NCBI GenBank assembly: GCA_030770425.1
Contig: JASJFT010000052.1
Location: 176,321 to 240,320, forward strand
Direction: 5' to 3'
Length of the DNA: 64,000 nucleotides
Source of the DNA: Darksidea phi
Taxonomy: Eukaryota; Ascomycota; Dothideomycetes; Pleosporales; Lentitheciaceae
Part shown: positions 11,601 through 23,828 of the stretch, one piece after another
How positions within the stretch are numbered: the stretch's first letter is position 1
Layout of the letters: the number at the start of each line of letters is the position of its first letter
Translations under genes and position numbers: made by a program
The notes under the pieces: generated by a model
What the model was told of the DNA's origin: nothing
The model's input: only the letters and a program-made list of their open reading frames with translations
Database searches by the model: none

Positions 11601-14005
11601 ATGTGCTATCAGGTTATTGAGAGGTACTCCGTGTGCAAGTGTCTTTACTACAAACATGCCATTGATTCCTGTTCACGACATGGCGAACGAGAGCATCATG
11701 TCCAGGAAAAGACTGTGCTCGTAGGATATGCTTGCTCATCACATAGCATTGATTCCGGTTCACGATATGGGAAACGAGGGCATCTTACCCAGGAAAAGAC
11801 TGTGCCCGTAGGATATGCTCATTCATCACATGGTATCTCTCGGGTCCAAAAGCAAGACATTCAAGATACTGAAGGCATTTTGGATCGTATTTCAGATCAC
11901 AGCGATGATTCAGAGGACGACGGAAGCATCTGCTCTACAGCGATTACTACGAGCTCGGCGACATCTTTTATTGCAGCGAATGGGGAGGACACTATCGAAG
12001 AAATTATACAGACGCTCATTCAAGACCCGTTGTTGGGATGGACGAAGCTCTTGCAGTTGCAGGGCGCTGAAGACCGCCCTTCCGGCATGAAGGACATCCG
12101 CTTCTTCTTGAGAGCGTTCGAGTCCGATCTTAGGGAAACGGCCGATTCGGCGCTGGAACTCCATGCTTGCGCATCTTTTCGAAGTCGGATTGGGTATATT
12201 TCGTCTCGGATCTGTGAACACTTCAATCTCAAGGAAAATGACGATCAGAATCTCGATCTTACAGGAAGCGGCGCTATTAAAACCGCAGACGCAATGCCAC
12301 CGAAAACGCTAGAAGAGCTGGACCCTACGAATATACCGGCTTTTGGTGGGATCCGAAGCTTCATGTTCGATGGTGTCCCGTTCTCCGCCTTGAAACAGAA
12401 TATCAGGAACTATGCGCGGAATACAAGAAATTATGTCAGAGAGATGAACGACATTTTGACGAAGAACATCCGCCCCGTTGATGCAAACGCCATGGCTCTC
12501 GCCCTAGAGCACGATGTAGCGAACGATTTTGGCTGGATCATGAAAATATTCTTCCTCGATCTTCTGCAAGAAGCAATCAACTCGAAAACATCTGCTGCTA
12601 ATACGAAGGGTATCAGTAGCCTTGAAATGGACAGCTGGACAATAGCGGCTCATGTCGGTTCTTACTGGGGCACTACCAAGCCAACTTGGCATTACTATCC
12701 CCTTGTGCTGGGGAAAGGGAGCAAGTTGCAGGCGGGAGCCTTGAAGGTGGATTTAGAATACAATATGGAATATGAGGCCTTCGAATCATTTGTTTGCTCG
12801 AGCAGTGCCTTCTCGGATTTGACGGCAGCGATATCTAAGTATGCCACTCGCAATGGCGCACAACAGTCGCGTCTGCTTTCTGGATTCAAATATTCACGGT
12901 TATGTTCCGCTTTTAAACCAACACAACGCGAGTTGAAGATTGCGCCTCCTGGATATACCGGGGTGTGGTTTACGTGCGTAAGTTTATGTTTCCCACCGCG
13001 CTCTACTACTAATTTGTTAATCATGATCAGTCCTGTGGCAAGGAAATCTATGATGAATATGCCGACTTGATGCCCGGAGGAGCACGCAAGAAACAGGAAC
13101 AACTGGAAGTTATGTCCGTAAGACGTAAATATTACGAAGCAGCGACATCCAATACTGAGACAAGGGGCATGATGGACATATTTAAAGGTCTATTTGCATC
13201 ATTCATTGCACCTACTGAGGGAGCATCGCTCCCGCAACAGCAACGCGGGAGCTCCAATGCTGGACTCAAAAGCCAGAATATCTGCACAACACACCTACAT
13301 TCTGACCCTGACGGTCACCGATACATCCACTGGTGCATGCCCTGGACACGTTACGCCATGCGAATGCATCCTTTGCAGACGTGCCAGATCTATTCCGACT
13401 TTGACTTCTTCACCGCTCTCAAGGCGCGCTACGGGAACTCTAAAAGCCGTTTGCGACATTTCCTCTCCCTCAAGAAGCCAATCGCTCTACGATTCGTGAA
13501 GGCAAGTACGCCTTATCCATCCCCTCCTAGTACCGAAACTGACAGCGTTGGCGCATAGTTCCAACTCTACCATAAGCGACTAGTCGACATCCACGAAGCT
13601 GGTATCATACCCCCCGAATCACGCAAAGATGAATACGAGTACTCTCCCATGCCCGCCGAGACCATACCACCCATCGGTTCAAACCTGCTCATGCATTTCT
13701 TCACTCATCCTGAAGATGCCGCCCCGTGCCCTGTTCTTCTCCCTTGCATACCTAAACGCAAGAGAGACAAGCTTGAGCCGTGCCCCATACGCGGAAGTAG
13801 TGTCGGGTGGGGTATTGATATTACGACGGGCACTGATCAGTTGAAGCTGTTTTATCTGGGCCTACTAGCTTGCGTGGGAAGTTTGCTTTTTGGTGTTATC
13901 TGGACCATTAAGATGAGGGATATTCAGGGCGGATTTGGGGCTGCTGGATTTATGTTTGCGCTGTTGGGGTTTGCGATTGCGAGTTTGAAGGCATTGGACT
14001 TTTGA
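11601..14005 (+). CDS. Fungal membrane-anchored protein of unknown function, with a duplicated N-terminal motif
   Basis: Exons 11601-12977, 13031-13501 and 13559-14005 give 764 aa. The N-terminus (MCYQVIERYSVCKCLYYKHA) and the C-terminus (VGWGI..., then two hydrophobic segments separated by TIKMRDIQGGFG) match a widespread ascomycete family of unknown role that I recognise by pattern only. A 29-residue N-terminal segment (about residues 19-76) is present twice in tandem. Helices LFYLGLLACVGSLLFGVIW and FGAAGFMFALLGFAIASL near the C-terminus predict membrane insertion. Intron 2 begins GCAAGT after AAG, i.e. a GC-AG intron, and this placement keeps the conserved junction LRFVK/FQLYHKRL in frame. 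No catalytic motif is visible. Confidence 0.85.
11655..11828 (+). repeat. 87-bp in-frame tandem duplication
   Basis: Two 87-bp units start at 11655 and 11742 (for example CATGCCATTGATTCC and CATAGCATTGATTCC). Each encodes 29 residues containing QEKTV.VGYA. Differences are scattered, so the duplication is not very recent. Confidence 0.85.
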
Positions 14006-14744
14006 GGGCCGGGTTTAGTAACCTGCATGTGTACGTGCCAATGCGGAGAAACTGAAAACTCCGCATCAGTCCTTCACTCTTAGATATCAGGCATATGTCT
14101 TCAATTGGCTCGGAAAACATCAAGACGTTGTCATCTTGATTAACCACCTATCATGATCCGTATACGAAAGCCTATAGTTCTTCGAACTTATAAACTTTAA
14201 GTTTCGTATAGACTATATGTAACGACCTAACCCTGTGCTGCTAGGTCATACAACCTTCAAAAAAGGTGCGAATGATCTATCGTGAGATATTCTAGCGCAG
14301 AATAGTATATATACGCAGCCCTCAGGCTAGCGGTTGCAAGCCCCGCTCGCGCTCGAGCCGTTCGGCCGCGCGGTCTTACATACAACCCCGTATTTGGATG
14401 TAGAGCTCCGCACTTGTGTATCTCTCTCGTTCATGGCGCCAACTGGGACGCCGGTAGTTGCTTCCGAGACATTTATTGCTCATACAGTCAGCAAAGATTT
14501 TCATCCGATCAGACTGATAACGCCATCGTGCAGATGGACGTAAGACCACGTGACGTGGCTGTGCGACATGTGTGGCTTTCGTGGCCCAGACGCCGCAACA
14601 CCACGGAATCGCGCATCGTCATGGACATCCCGACCATCTCACCCTCGTGCGAGCGGCCGCAGAACACATCACCCATGCTCAATGCCTCCTTGCTAATATC
14701 AGATCTTGCGCTCTTACGAGCTTGTCCCACGTTACACCGCCAAA
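14006..14744. other. Intergenic region upstream of the MFS gene
   Basis: No gene is supported. The frame of the next gene is open from 14706 and reads YELVPRYTAKMLG before its first ATG, which resembles conserved sequence in homologues. An upstream first exon spliced at the AG before 14702 is therefore possible. Confidence 0.4.
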
Positions 14745-16547
14745 ATGCTCGGCTTCACTGCAACCCGCACCCAAATCACCACCTACCTCTTCGGCGTCGC
14801 GCTCTTCTCGATCTCCTTCCTCGTCTTCCTCAATAGCAGCATTTCGTTCGTCATAACCCAGCGCATAGGTCAGTCCAAGAACGTCGGCGATGCTGTAGGC
14901 ACACTGGGATTCGTGGATGAGTTGGTCGCATTGGTTGCTTGTCCGGCTTGGGGTCTGCTGAGCGATAGGGTTGGTGTGCGGACTGTCGTCGTAGTGGGAT
15001 ATGCTATTGTTGGGGTTAGTCTTTGGATATTCATGGCGGCGAGGAATGTGTATCCCCAGTTGCTGCTTGCGAGGTTGTTGTTTAGTTTTGGTGCCACGGC
15101 TACGTGAGTGGTTTGTGTCTTCGGGAGAGAGTTGGGTGCTAACAATCGCCTAAATAGTGCGACAATGGTCACGGCAATATTACCTACTATGACGGTGGTT
15201 GGAATTGTCGAGGACCCGCGATCCCCCACTCGTCGCGCGAATGGCGCGACGCATACGATGACTCCTTCGATATCGTCCGAACTGACCATCACGCCTGCGC
15301 GATTTCGGTCAAACGATCCCCTTCTAGGCGATACCGTGGTGAAGAAGGATATGGCGGCTTCAACATCGCATCTCGCCGGTTTGGTCGGCATGTTCACTGG
15401 GTCTGGCGCTTTGGTTGCACTGTTGGTATTCCTCCCGCTCCCGACTCGATTCCAGCGCGCTGGTGTGCAACCTGCGGCGGCTGTCGCCGGTGGGTTTTAC
15501 ATCGTTGGAACGATCGCACTATTAGTCGCCCTTGGGTGCTTCTTCGGGCTGCGGAATTTACCCGGGGAGGAAGGCAAGACTTGGAGACAGCTTGTTGGAA
15601 AATATTCGCGGAAGACTCACGATACCCCTTCGTCGCGCCAACGTATAATATCATATCCGCGGTTGTTCAGGGAGAGCGTCTTGTTGGGCTTCAGTTCACC
15701 CAACATTGGACTCGGATATGTTGGAGGCTTCGTTGCGCGCGCGTCGTCCGTGGCTATCAGCTTGTTCATTCCGCTCTTCACGAACACCTATTTCCTATCG
15801 ACGGGCAAATGCAAAGTTCCTGACCCTGCCGACCCTGCAGATGTCAAGCTCGCTTGCCCTGAGGCATATAAACTCGCGGCGATGTTGACTGGCGTCAGTC
15901 AACTTATCGCGTTGCTCTGCGCGCCTGTCTTTGGCTACCTATCCGCCCGCTACAGGCGGTTCAACTTGCCATTGCTGCTCGCGGCTGCAGCAGGTATCGC
16001 GGGCTACTCTGCCTTTGGCTCTCTCGCAAGTCCAGACCCCAAGAGTAAGGACGGCTCAGGCGGTGTCTTCGCCATCGTGGCCTTACTCGGTATTAGCCAA
16101 ATCGGCGCAATAGTGTGCTCCCTCGCTCTTCTCGGCCGCGGCATCAACAACGACGAGGGCATCGAGGAGCCCTCACGCCATGGAGATGATGTTGTATATA
16201 GCGGCAATGGGCATCTCTCGGCCAGCGTAACTCCACCCCGAAGTCCTACCCTCTCGCCAGCGTCAGAAGACGCACCGTTACTAATTCGTCAAAACGGCTC
16301 AAGACCAGTTCCTGAACCCAAGTCACATACACATCTCAAGGGTTCAATAGCAGGGACATACAGTCTGCTAGGCGGGTTTGGGATACTACTCCTTACAAAA
16401 GCGGGAGGTGCGTTGTTTGACTCTAGGGGCCCGGGTGCACCGTTCTACATGATGGCTTCTTTCAATGCGGTATTGCTTGCTGTAGGAATTGCTGTTGCCG
16501 TCAAGGAGGTTGTGAGGGGCAAGCGGCAGGAGCACCATTTGCGATGA
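14745..16547 (+). CDS. Major facilitator superfamily transporter
   Basis: Exons 14745-15103 and 15158-16547 give 582 aa from the first ATG. There are about twelve hydrophobic helices. An MFS motif-A-like loop, GLLSDRVGVRTV, lies between helices 2 and 3, and a long hydrophilic loop with acidic and Ser/Pro-rich sequence precedes the last helices. Helices such as FGVALFSISFLVFLNSSISF and VALVACPAWG are typical. The family is annotated in fungi as a general-substrate MFS transporter; substrate and direction of transport cannot be read from the sequence. The true start may lie in an upstream exon because conserved-looking residues continue in frame before the ATG. It is probably a plasma- or vacuolar-membrane protein. 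Confidence 0.85.
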
Positions 16548-16916
16548 TGTAGTTTAGTGTGTGCGATATGGAATGACTTAATGTGTAAAGATCTATGTAC
16601 CGGACTAAATGGAAAATGAGAATCCGAAAGAGGGAACTCTATGCATCTTTTTCTTCTTTGCACCCCGCCATCTTGGCCAACTTTACCTATTTTCTTCAAA
16701 ACCTCCTTCCCAAGCTACGAACTGCATCCAAAACACCCGCATCGCCTTCCGCATAACAGCATACCTTTAATCTTCCTCATCCACATGAACGTGCAAAAAA
16801 TAAAAAATAAAAAATAAAAAACGTAAAAGATTTCTGTATACGTACGGTTTAAGGCTCGACATGCTTAATGTACCGCCACGCCGCCGTCTACACGTATTAC
16901 CGTTAGGGTCTAAGAG

Positions 16917-16919
16917 TGA

Positions 16920-16963
<44 letters not shown>

Positions 16964-16978
16964 GAGTGTGTGTGTGTG
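16917..16978 (+). repeat. GA dinucleotide microsatellite
   Basis: An almost pure GA run of roughly 50 bp is interrupted by GTGAGA, then a short GT run. Minus-strand frames through it give only Ser/Leu homopolymers. Confidence 0.95.
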
Positions 16979-17080
16979 CGGATTAGGTGATTGATTCTCG
17001 GCATAACTGAAGGAGCGGTGGATTGGGTTGCATATAGTGGGTGCGGTTGTGTGAGGGGCCGGGGATGGTGAGTTGTTTGT

Positions 17081-17160
17081 GGATTGTGGATTGTGGATTG
17101 TGGATTGTGGATTGTGGATTGTGGATTGTGGATTGTGGATTGTGGATTGTGGATTGTGGT
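17081..17160 (+). repeat. 7-bp minisatellite (GATTGTG)n, about 11 copies
   Basis: About 80 bp of perfect GATTGTG repeats. It creates open frames on both strands that are not genes. Confidence 0.97.
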
Positions 17161-17595
17161 GGAGGAGAGGGGAATTGATGATATAGACTGCAGGAGAGCG
17201 GACATCTCTATGGTTGGATGGACAGAATGGTATGTGGATTCTGTACGAACGAGTAGGCTGGTCATTTTGTTGCATGATGGCGTTGGATAGCACACATGCG
17301 AAAATTATTTGAGGTGTCTGAAGTCCTCTGCATGTGATTCTGGATTGCGTGTCAAGTTTTTGGCAGGCCCTTCTCTTTAGGAGAAATTGTAGCCAAAATG
17401 ACATGTTGTCTGTGTATGGAGAAGGAGGTACGACTGGGAGGAATGGAGAGTTGCTTGTCGCCTAAATCTTGCAAAATTAGGAACGTACGGGTCCGCGCCG
17501 CACCTACTAAGCAACACGAGCGTGCGAGATGAAATCGATTCGAGTGGGCTTTCATATCAAGAACAGCAATTCCACGGTCCTGCATTGATAAACAC

Positions 17596-18330
17596 ATGCC
17601 CTCATTCGTGACAGATCATGATGAAATTTTCCTTATTTATGCCACAGAAGCCCCAGAAGGTATCCCACCCTCGCCATCATCGGCCGAGGACGGAAAGCTA
17701 CCGAGTAGGGTTGCTGAAAAACGCCCCGAGCAATACCCAGCGGTTGCCAACGAGAAAGCCCGCCTTCAGATCATGCGTCCTTCACACCTCACGCCATCTA
17801 ACCGCCTCCATCACCGGTCTACCGTTTACGAGGTCGAGGGTCCCTTGGCGTTGGCGGGAGTGCCGGTTCGGAACCCATTAGAGAAGCGGCGGGAGACGTT
17901 CTTCAGGTATCGCATGCGGCCGGTGCCGGTGGTCTTCCTTCGTTTGGCCTTCTCGCCCCAGTTGACTGTCATGTGTTACTCCATGCTCGCTGTTTATCCT
18001 TGGATAGGATTGAACGTACACTGGCGGATCTTGGCAGCGGGGTATCCGCAGGAGGAGCAGGTGTGCTTCTGGATGTGGAGGGAGCGACGACCTATGTGCG
18101 TGTTCTGTCAGCCCATGATGCAATGCTGCCGTGTCTTTTCTGGTATCCGCATTTTCGCAAGCCCTTCCAAGAGGGCCGGGGAGAATTGGACGTACCGCAA
18201 CGCCTGCAGAGCGTGTGCGTCTTGTTGTGGCGCTTGCCGAAGCTGGAGGTACCCTTCGCTGTATCGCAGTCAGTTTCGAGGCCTCCGTCACGGTGGCTTT
18301 CGCGGGTACCGCGTACTCATTTTGGATTAG
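17596..18330 (+). CDS. Doubtful ORF, 244 codons
   Basis: An ATG-started open frame with no recognisable domain. The segment around residues 105-150 has two weakly hydrophobic stretches. The second half is unusually rich in Cys, Arg and Trp, like out-of-frame translation, and overlapping frames (17973-18410, minus 17878-18291) are equally open. It could be a spurious ORF or a decayed transporter. Confidence 0.2.
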   Translation: MPSFVTDHDEIFLIYATEAPEGIPPSPSSAEDGKLPSRVAEKRPEQYPAVANEKARLQIMRPSHLTPSNRLHHRSTVYEVEGPLALAGVPVRNPLEKRRETFFRYRMRPVPVVFLRLAFSPQLTVMCYSMLAVYPWIGLNVHWRILAAGYPQEEQVCFWMWRERRPMCVFCQPMMQCCRVFSGIRIFASPSKRAGENWTYRNACRACASCCGACRSWRYPSLYRSQFRGLRHGGFRGYRVLILD

Positions 18331-19817
18331 GGACTGTAGCGGTAATGGTCAGTAGATGCGTGCAGTATGCGAGGATCGAGGGCGGCGTACCTGGTGACGC
18401 TGTGGGTTAGTGGGAGGTTGTTGTCGCGATAGTCGAAGCGTCGAATTGAGGTTGTGTTCGCTTGCGAGAATTCGCTTGGAGAAAGTGCGATCTAGCCGAG
18501 TTGGGCTAGCGCCGTCTTCTACGAGGGAGGCGCATGCGCAGGAAACGACATGAGATGGTCTCGTTGCCCATGTTGTCTTCTCTCCGAATTATCATCTTTC
18601 ACCTGCCGTGCCGATGCTCGGAGTTCACATGAATCTTTCATAGCGGCGCTGAGTGTTTTCTCCCACCCCCGTTGAGTTGTGGTTCCAGGGAGCGCCCCCC
18701 CAACACTGATACTACTCTACGGGGAGATGAATGACAAAATGTCTCACGTTGATGCTCAACCTGCGTAGATACTCCAGCTGGAGTCGCGCAACTCTGCAGC
18801 TTCTTGAGTTCCGCTGTCCGTTGTTTCCAAAGTCCGTCGACGATGCGCGTGCTCCGCAGGACCAAGACCCATCTCAAATGAGAGTGGCAAAGGACGGGGC
18901 CTTTGCCGTAGACAGTACTTCCTCCCGCCCGGGTCCAGGCATACTTCCAAGCATGATTGCATGGTTCCTTTTTTGTTCCTGTTGCTCGTATCGACGGTTT
19001 CCGCTCTGCCAATGCAGGAACAAACGCCCATCCGTCCTCGGCGTCGCGGACAAGGGACCGCCCACTCTCCAGTAGCACAAACATGCCCGCTCACGCGCGT
19101 CGTCGACAGGTGCCCAGAAGCATCTCCCTCGCAGTCCGTGGGGAATGCCGGCGGTGCAGTCCCGTCGCCATGGCCTGGCAGCAGCGAGGAGCCGCGTTCC
19201 AATACACGGGACCGCGTGGGAGGCGGCTTGGAAATGCACGATGAGGGCGAACTAGGGTATTTTGGGGGTTTGGGTTTCTATTGCAGCACAAAAAGCTCCG
19301 CTCGCCGCAACTTGCTTCTTCGGCGAGCCTCGTCCATAATGCGGCAATGCTGACATGTCGTGCGAGGTGGCCAATGAGGGGCGCTGACGCAGCCCGTGCT
19401 CCCCCTCGTCGACTGCCATCCGCATGGCGTTTCCACTAAGCCCACCCCCAAGAGCCTGCATTGCCGGCCTCAGGGCCAATTGATATGGCCCAGCAGGGCA
19501 TGGCACGGCACCTCACTCCGTTGCACTCTCGCCCGCTCTTCACCCCAGAAAGAGAGAGCAGAGACGCGGGCGCAAACGGAGAACCAGCCGGGCTCGCGCT
19601 GCAGCTATTATATTCGCCTTCACCCATGCCTGCTCTGCCCACTCCGTCCACATAAGCACCCTCTCCCTGCGGATCACTTACCCTAACCTCTCTTCTTCCC
19701 TCTGCCTGTACTTGGCCTGGGATCCTGCCTACCGGTACACCTGCTTTCCTGCCCACGCATCTCGAATGACGGCGGCCGGCGCCCGTCGAACCCAGCAACG
19801 GACCAGACCACATTAAG

Positions 19818-21943
19818 ATGGGCAAGCCCTCGTTCCAGCAGCGCGCTGGGAATTCGGCCTACCACGATGCCACCGGTGTCTATGTAAGCGGGCTGTCTGC
19901 TCGGCCATGTCACTACTATGGTACCGACTACTGACGCGCAAAGACCCACATCGCCGACCCGAATGAGCGGCGGCGCATGGCGTTGGCAGAAGTCGACAAG
20001 GCGCCTTTTGGATGGTATCATATTCGACTTGCCGTCGTGACGGGCATAGGTTTTTTCACCGATGCCTACAGCGTGCGTTTTTTCCCGTCGAGGTTACACA
20101 ACCAAGGCTGACCTCGGCTAGCTGTTCGCCATCAATTTAGCTGTCATCATGCTAGGAATAGTAAGTACCCAACCACAACTCACCGGTCTGGGCCCGGCGG
20201 AACCCCTCACTCCAATATAAAATCCAATAGTGAGAGCTCTAACATCTGTATACGCTCGCTAACCCGGTCCAGGTATACTGGCAAGATGAAGAACACAGAG
20301 GCGTCATGCCCCACAACGCCGACACGGCAATCAAAGTCGCAACCTCAGCAGGCGCAATCTTCGGCCAAGTGATCTTCGGCTACCTCGCCGACGTCCTCGG
20401 TCGCAAGAAAATGTACGGTGTCGAGCTCATGATCATCATCTCAACCACCCTGGCCCAGTCCCTCTGCGGAGAGTCCACCGCCGTCTCGGTCGTTGGCGTC
20501 CTCATCTTCTATCGCGTGGTCATGGGCATTGGCGTAGGCGGCGATTACCCGTTGAGCGCTGTGATAACAGCAGAGTTCGCCAGTACGAAGCATCGAGGTG
20601 GTATTGTTGCCGCCGTGTTCGCCATGCAAGGTCTTGGCCAACTCGCAGCCTCGCTTATGGCACTCATCGTCGTGGCCATCTACAGAGACAACCTCCAAAA
20701 CGTTGCAGATGTAGCTTCCTGCACCGGCGACTGCATGGCGGCTGTAGACCGCATGTGGCGTCTCATCATCGCCTTCGGAGGTATCCCCGGCTGGTTCGCT
20801 CTCTACTACCGCCTCACCATCCCCGAAACACCACGCTACACCTTCGACGTGCTCTATGATGTGGAAAAGGCTTCCATAGATACACGTCGCTACCGCTTTG
20901 GGAAATCCGGCAATACTGTCAATCCCGTCCAACAAGCCCGCGTGCGCCACGATATGGCAAAGTACAAGACACCCCGCCCCACCGTCGCCGAAATCTGCCG
21001 CTTCTACTCCAAGAAGACCAATGCAATCAAACTCTTCGGCACTTCCTTCTCGTGGTTTTTCTTGGATCTGGCCTTCTATGGCCTGGGGTTTTCATCGCCG
21101 TCTTTGTTGAGTACCATGGGGTTCGATAAGAAGGAAAACTTGTATGCAAACTTGAAAAACACGGCCACGGGACAAATCGTTTTGATCTGCGCCGGTGCCA
21201 TCCCTGGCTACTGGATGACAGTCTTCACCGTCGACAGACTGGGCCGCAGACCGATCCAGATTGGCGGGTTTGCCATCTTGACCGTCATCTTCTGCGTACT
21301 GGGATTTGCATGGCGGGGACTGACCAAGATCCACCTCCTGGTCCTTTATGTCATGGCTCAATTCTTCTTCAACTTCGGTAAGTCGGCTATCCTTTCCACA
21401 TCTCCCCACCACAAACCTCTCGTCCGTTCCCTCGTCGACCCTCTTTTGCTTACATCACCCGCAGGCCCCAACGCCACGACCTTCATAACCCCTGCGGAAA
21501 TTTTCCCCACCCGCGTCCGCAGCACCGGCCACGGCCTCAGCGCAGGCCTCGGCAAACTCGGTGCCGTCATCGCCCAGGTGTTCTTCGCGCCCATGATAAA
21601 ACGGGGCGCAACCCACGACAACCCCACGCCCTGGATCCACGGCGTCATGCAGATCTTCGCTTTATTCATGTTCCTGGGCATGCTCACCTCCTTGTTGGTT
21701 CCCGAAAGCAAGAATGCGAGCTTGGAGGCATTGAGTGGCGAGGAGGAGAGGGGCCCGTACGAGCTGCAGTTCAGAAGTGGGTATTATAGAGCGGGGAGTG
21801 GAGGAAGTGGGGCGGATAGGGGTGGCGGGAGTCTGAACGATGGAATGAGGGAAAGGGGGATGCCGAGAGCGGTTTTGAGGGGGAGTGCAGAGACGGATGG
21901 GAGTGTGTATGTGGAGAAGGGGAAGTGGTGGAAGTTGGTTTGA
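19818..21943 (+). CDS. PHO84-type inorganic phosphate:H+ symporter (MFS, PHS family)
   Basis: Exons 19818-19883, 19944-20072, 20122-20160, 20273-21377 and 21465-21943 give 605 aa. The phosphate-permease signature GIGVGGDYPLSAVITAEFA is intact. So are the motif-A loop GYLADVLGRKKMYG, the second-half counterpart DRLGRRPIQIGG, and the TPAEIFPTRVRSTGHG helix-loop typical of Pho84 relatives. The N-terminal GFFTDAYSLFAINLAV helix carries the Asp of the family. The C-terminal tail is Gly/Arg/Ser-rich. The predicted role is proton-coupled phosphate uptake at the plasma membrane, normally induced by phosphate starvation. The fourth intron (87 bp) is stop-free and in frame, so retention would add 29 residues near a late helix. 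Confidence 0.93.
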
Positions 21944-22185
21944 AGGGGATGTCACTGCCCACGGCCTTTCATTCTCTCTTTTTCCTTTTCTTTTCTTCCC
22001 CTGTATAGAATTACTGTGTTGCCCAATGCTGCGGGAGCATGGAGTAGGGCGTTTGCGAATACCCGGAACTGGCAATCTTCAGAGAGGAAAAACTGATCAC
22101 TACTTTTAGCTTTGTGGAGATGTCGTGATTCCTTTGCTTTACCCATCCATGCCTGATAGTCTGACACTCGCCATGCACATTTTTG

Positions 22186-22520
22186 TTTGGATTTGCATAG
22201 TGGGAGTCTCTTTTGTAAGGTCCGCACGAAACACAGTACGAGTTTGTACACAGTAGAGGTGCTATGCCCATAACTTATACACGATAATAGAGCTATACAG
22301 CTATACACAGTACTACTGATCGTGAGGCCATTCAGCATATATTACTGCACACTACCCTGTAATTAGCGATCGGGAGACTTGAAACAAATGTGGTATTGGT
22401 GTCTATCTACAATCCCGGTCCTTTGTAAATTCAAAGATTAGTGGAGATACCTAATAATACAGAAGATAAAACGATACAACCAAAGGCCCCCAATAACAAG
22501 TTGTCAATTTATATGGCCAC

Positions 22521-22540
<20 letters not shown>
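22186..22540 (+). repeat. Copy of dispersed repeat family (plus orientation, long copy)
   Basis: It starts near TTTGGATTTGCATAGTGGGA and contains AAGGTCCGCACGAAACACAG and ACACGATAATAGAGC. It continues into a block (GTGTCTATCTACAA, then ACAACCAAAGGC, then ATATGGCCACGGTAAAAA) that also ends the copy at 30.3-31.1 kb in the opposite orientation. It runs into the poly-A tract. Ends are approximate. Confidence 0.75.

Positions 22541-22569
<29 letters not shown>
22524..22569 (+). repeat. Poly-A tract of about 45 bp
   Basis: A pure A run directly after the repeat boundary GGCCACGGTAAAAA, about 80 bp downstream of the stop codon of the minus-strand RRM gene. Length in the assembly may be unreliable. 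Confidence 0.95.
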
Positions 22570-22571
<2 letters not shown>

Positions 22572-22651
22572 TCCACCTCCCCCAAAGAATGAGAAAGACA
22601 AAAAACCACGCCGAGAATATTTTCACCGACATCACCTCTCTTCCCCCAAAC

Positions 22652-23828
22652 TCACTTCTTTGAAGCCGTGTACATGTCGCTAGAGACTATGAGCGGTGCG
22701 TACGGGTCATCGCTCTCTGAAGTGGAGGAGGTTGCGCCAGCCGTGTACATATCGCTAGAGACTATGAGCGGTGCGTGCGGGTCAACGCTCTCCGATGTTG
22801 AGGAGGCTGGGCCAGCCGTGTACATATCGCTAGACACGATGAACGATGCGTGCGGGTCAACGCTCTTCGAAGCGGAGGAGGCTGGGCCAGCCGCGTACAT
22901 ATCGCTAGAGACTATGAACGATGCGTGCGGGTCAACGCTCTTCGAAGCGGAGGAGGCTCGACCAGTCTCAAAGACTTGTGTATATGGGACATGCTCTTCC
23001 AGACCAAAGTGGGCCGTTCTCTGCGCATTTCCCTGCGCAACGACTGATCCAATCGTCTCCTTATAATCACTCAGATAAGCTTTGAGCGTCTTGCCCCTAA
23101 ACACCTTCCCATCCAGTACGCGAATAGCGCGCTCGGCATCCAGCGGCGTTTTAAAGGTGATACACGCAAAGCCCCTGTCCTTTCCGTCATCGTCTTTCAG
23201 AAATCTCATCCGACGATGTTCAACTGGTTTAAGGCCGCACTCTTTCAGCTCTTGGGCGAACACGTCGCCATCGATGAGTACGGGGAGGTTGCTGACCACG
23301 ACACCCCTTTGGAGTGGCGCTTGAGCAAGGCCGGGAGCGTACAGTACGGGGTTCTGTGCCTGCGCAGGAAGTACGTAACCAGCATAGAATTCGGCTTTGC
23401 TCATCTTAGTGCCGAATCCGACTGCGGACGAGTGGCCAGGCTTTTCAGTGACCAAGTAGCAATTGCACCCGATTAATTTGAAATCTAGATTATCGACTTC
23501 GTCTTGGAAGACGTGGATCGCAGGAGCGCCAGCTTCTCCTGTGAGTAATTCTACATGCCACGATTAGCTACGTGTACGTTTCTGGAAAGGTCACTCGCTC
23601 ACTATAGGCAGCCAATGCATCTTCCTCAAAATTGAAGAAGCATGTTCCTATCGCGTATTTGGGTGGTCGAAGGCTAACGGTTACATTGTCTGCCATGTGA
23701 CCGGGCTCTGCAGGCAACGCCTCGTTGACACGGTCCTTGAATTTTTTCCAATCCTGGAGATACGCATTGTCGCCCATTGCTAGCAGCATCCATATCTTGG
23801 ACAGCCTTTGGTCTGCTGGCGAGGACAT
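22652..23828 (-). CDS. RRM RNA-binding protein with C-terminal 25-residue tandem repeats (paralogue A)
   Basis: Exons on the minus strand: 23828-23603 and 23538-22652 (370 aa). Residues 1-75 form a small domain (KIWMLLAMGDNAYL...FKDRV...ALAAYR) that also occurs in paralogue B at 24984-26256. A linker follows with AIHVFQDE and CNCYL. The RRM spans about residues 152-232, with RNP2-like VVVSNL and RNP1-like RGFACITF, and aromatic positions partly kept. The last 100 residues are four 25-residue repeats ending SSDMYTAG. Predicted to bind RNA or protein through the RRM; the process is unknown. The upstream 220 bp is nearly identical to that of paralogue B. I do not recognise a named orthologue. 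Confidence 0.75.
22665..22965 (-). repeat. 75-bp in-frame tandem repeat, four copies
   Basis: Units start at 22665, 22740, 22815 and 22890 on the + strand (GCCGTGTACAT...). The period is exactly 75 bp, so each adds 25 residues to the RRM protein without changing frame. Copies differ by a few substitutions each. Confidence 0.95.

Larger units (their letters stand above)
16548..19817. other. 3.3 kb intergenic region with simple repeats and one doubtful ORF
   Basis: It contains an AAAAAT-type tract (about 16796-16820), a GA microsatellite, a 7-bp minisatellite and the weak ORF 17596-18330. From 18.4 to 19.8 kb there are only overlapping short frames. The last few hundred bases before 19818 are C/T-rich and probably contain the phosphate-permease promoter and 5' UTR. 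Confidence 0.45.

Noticed and set aside
17081..17160. Possible CRISPR-like array
   Set aside because: A simple 7-bp minisatellite with no spacers, in a eukaryotic genome.
16903..17404. Two overlapping minus-strand ORFs with Ser/Leu and His/Asn/Pro repeats
   Set aside because: They are translations of the GA microsatellite and the 7-bp minisatellite.
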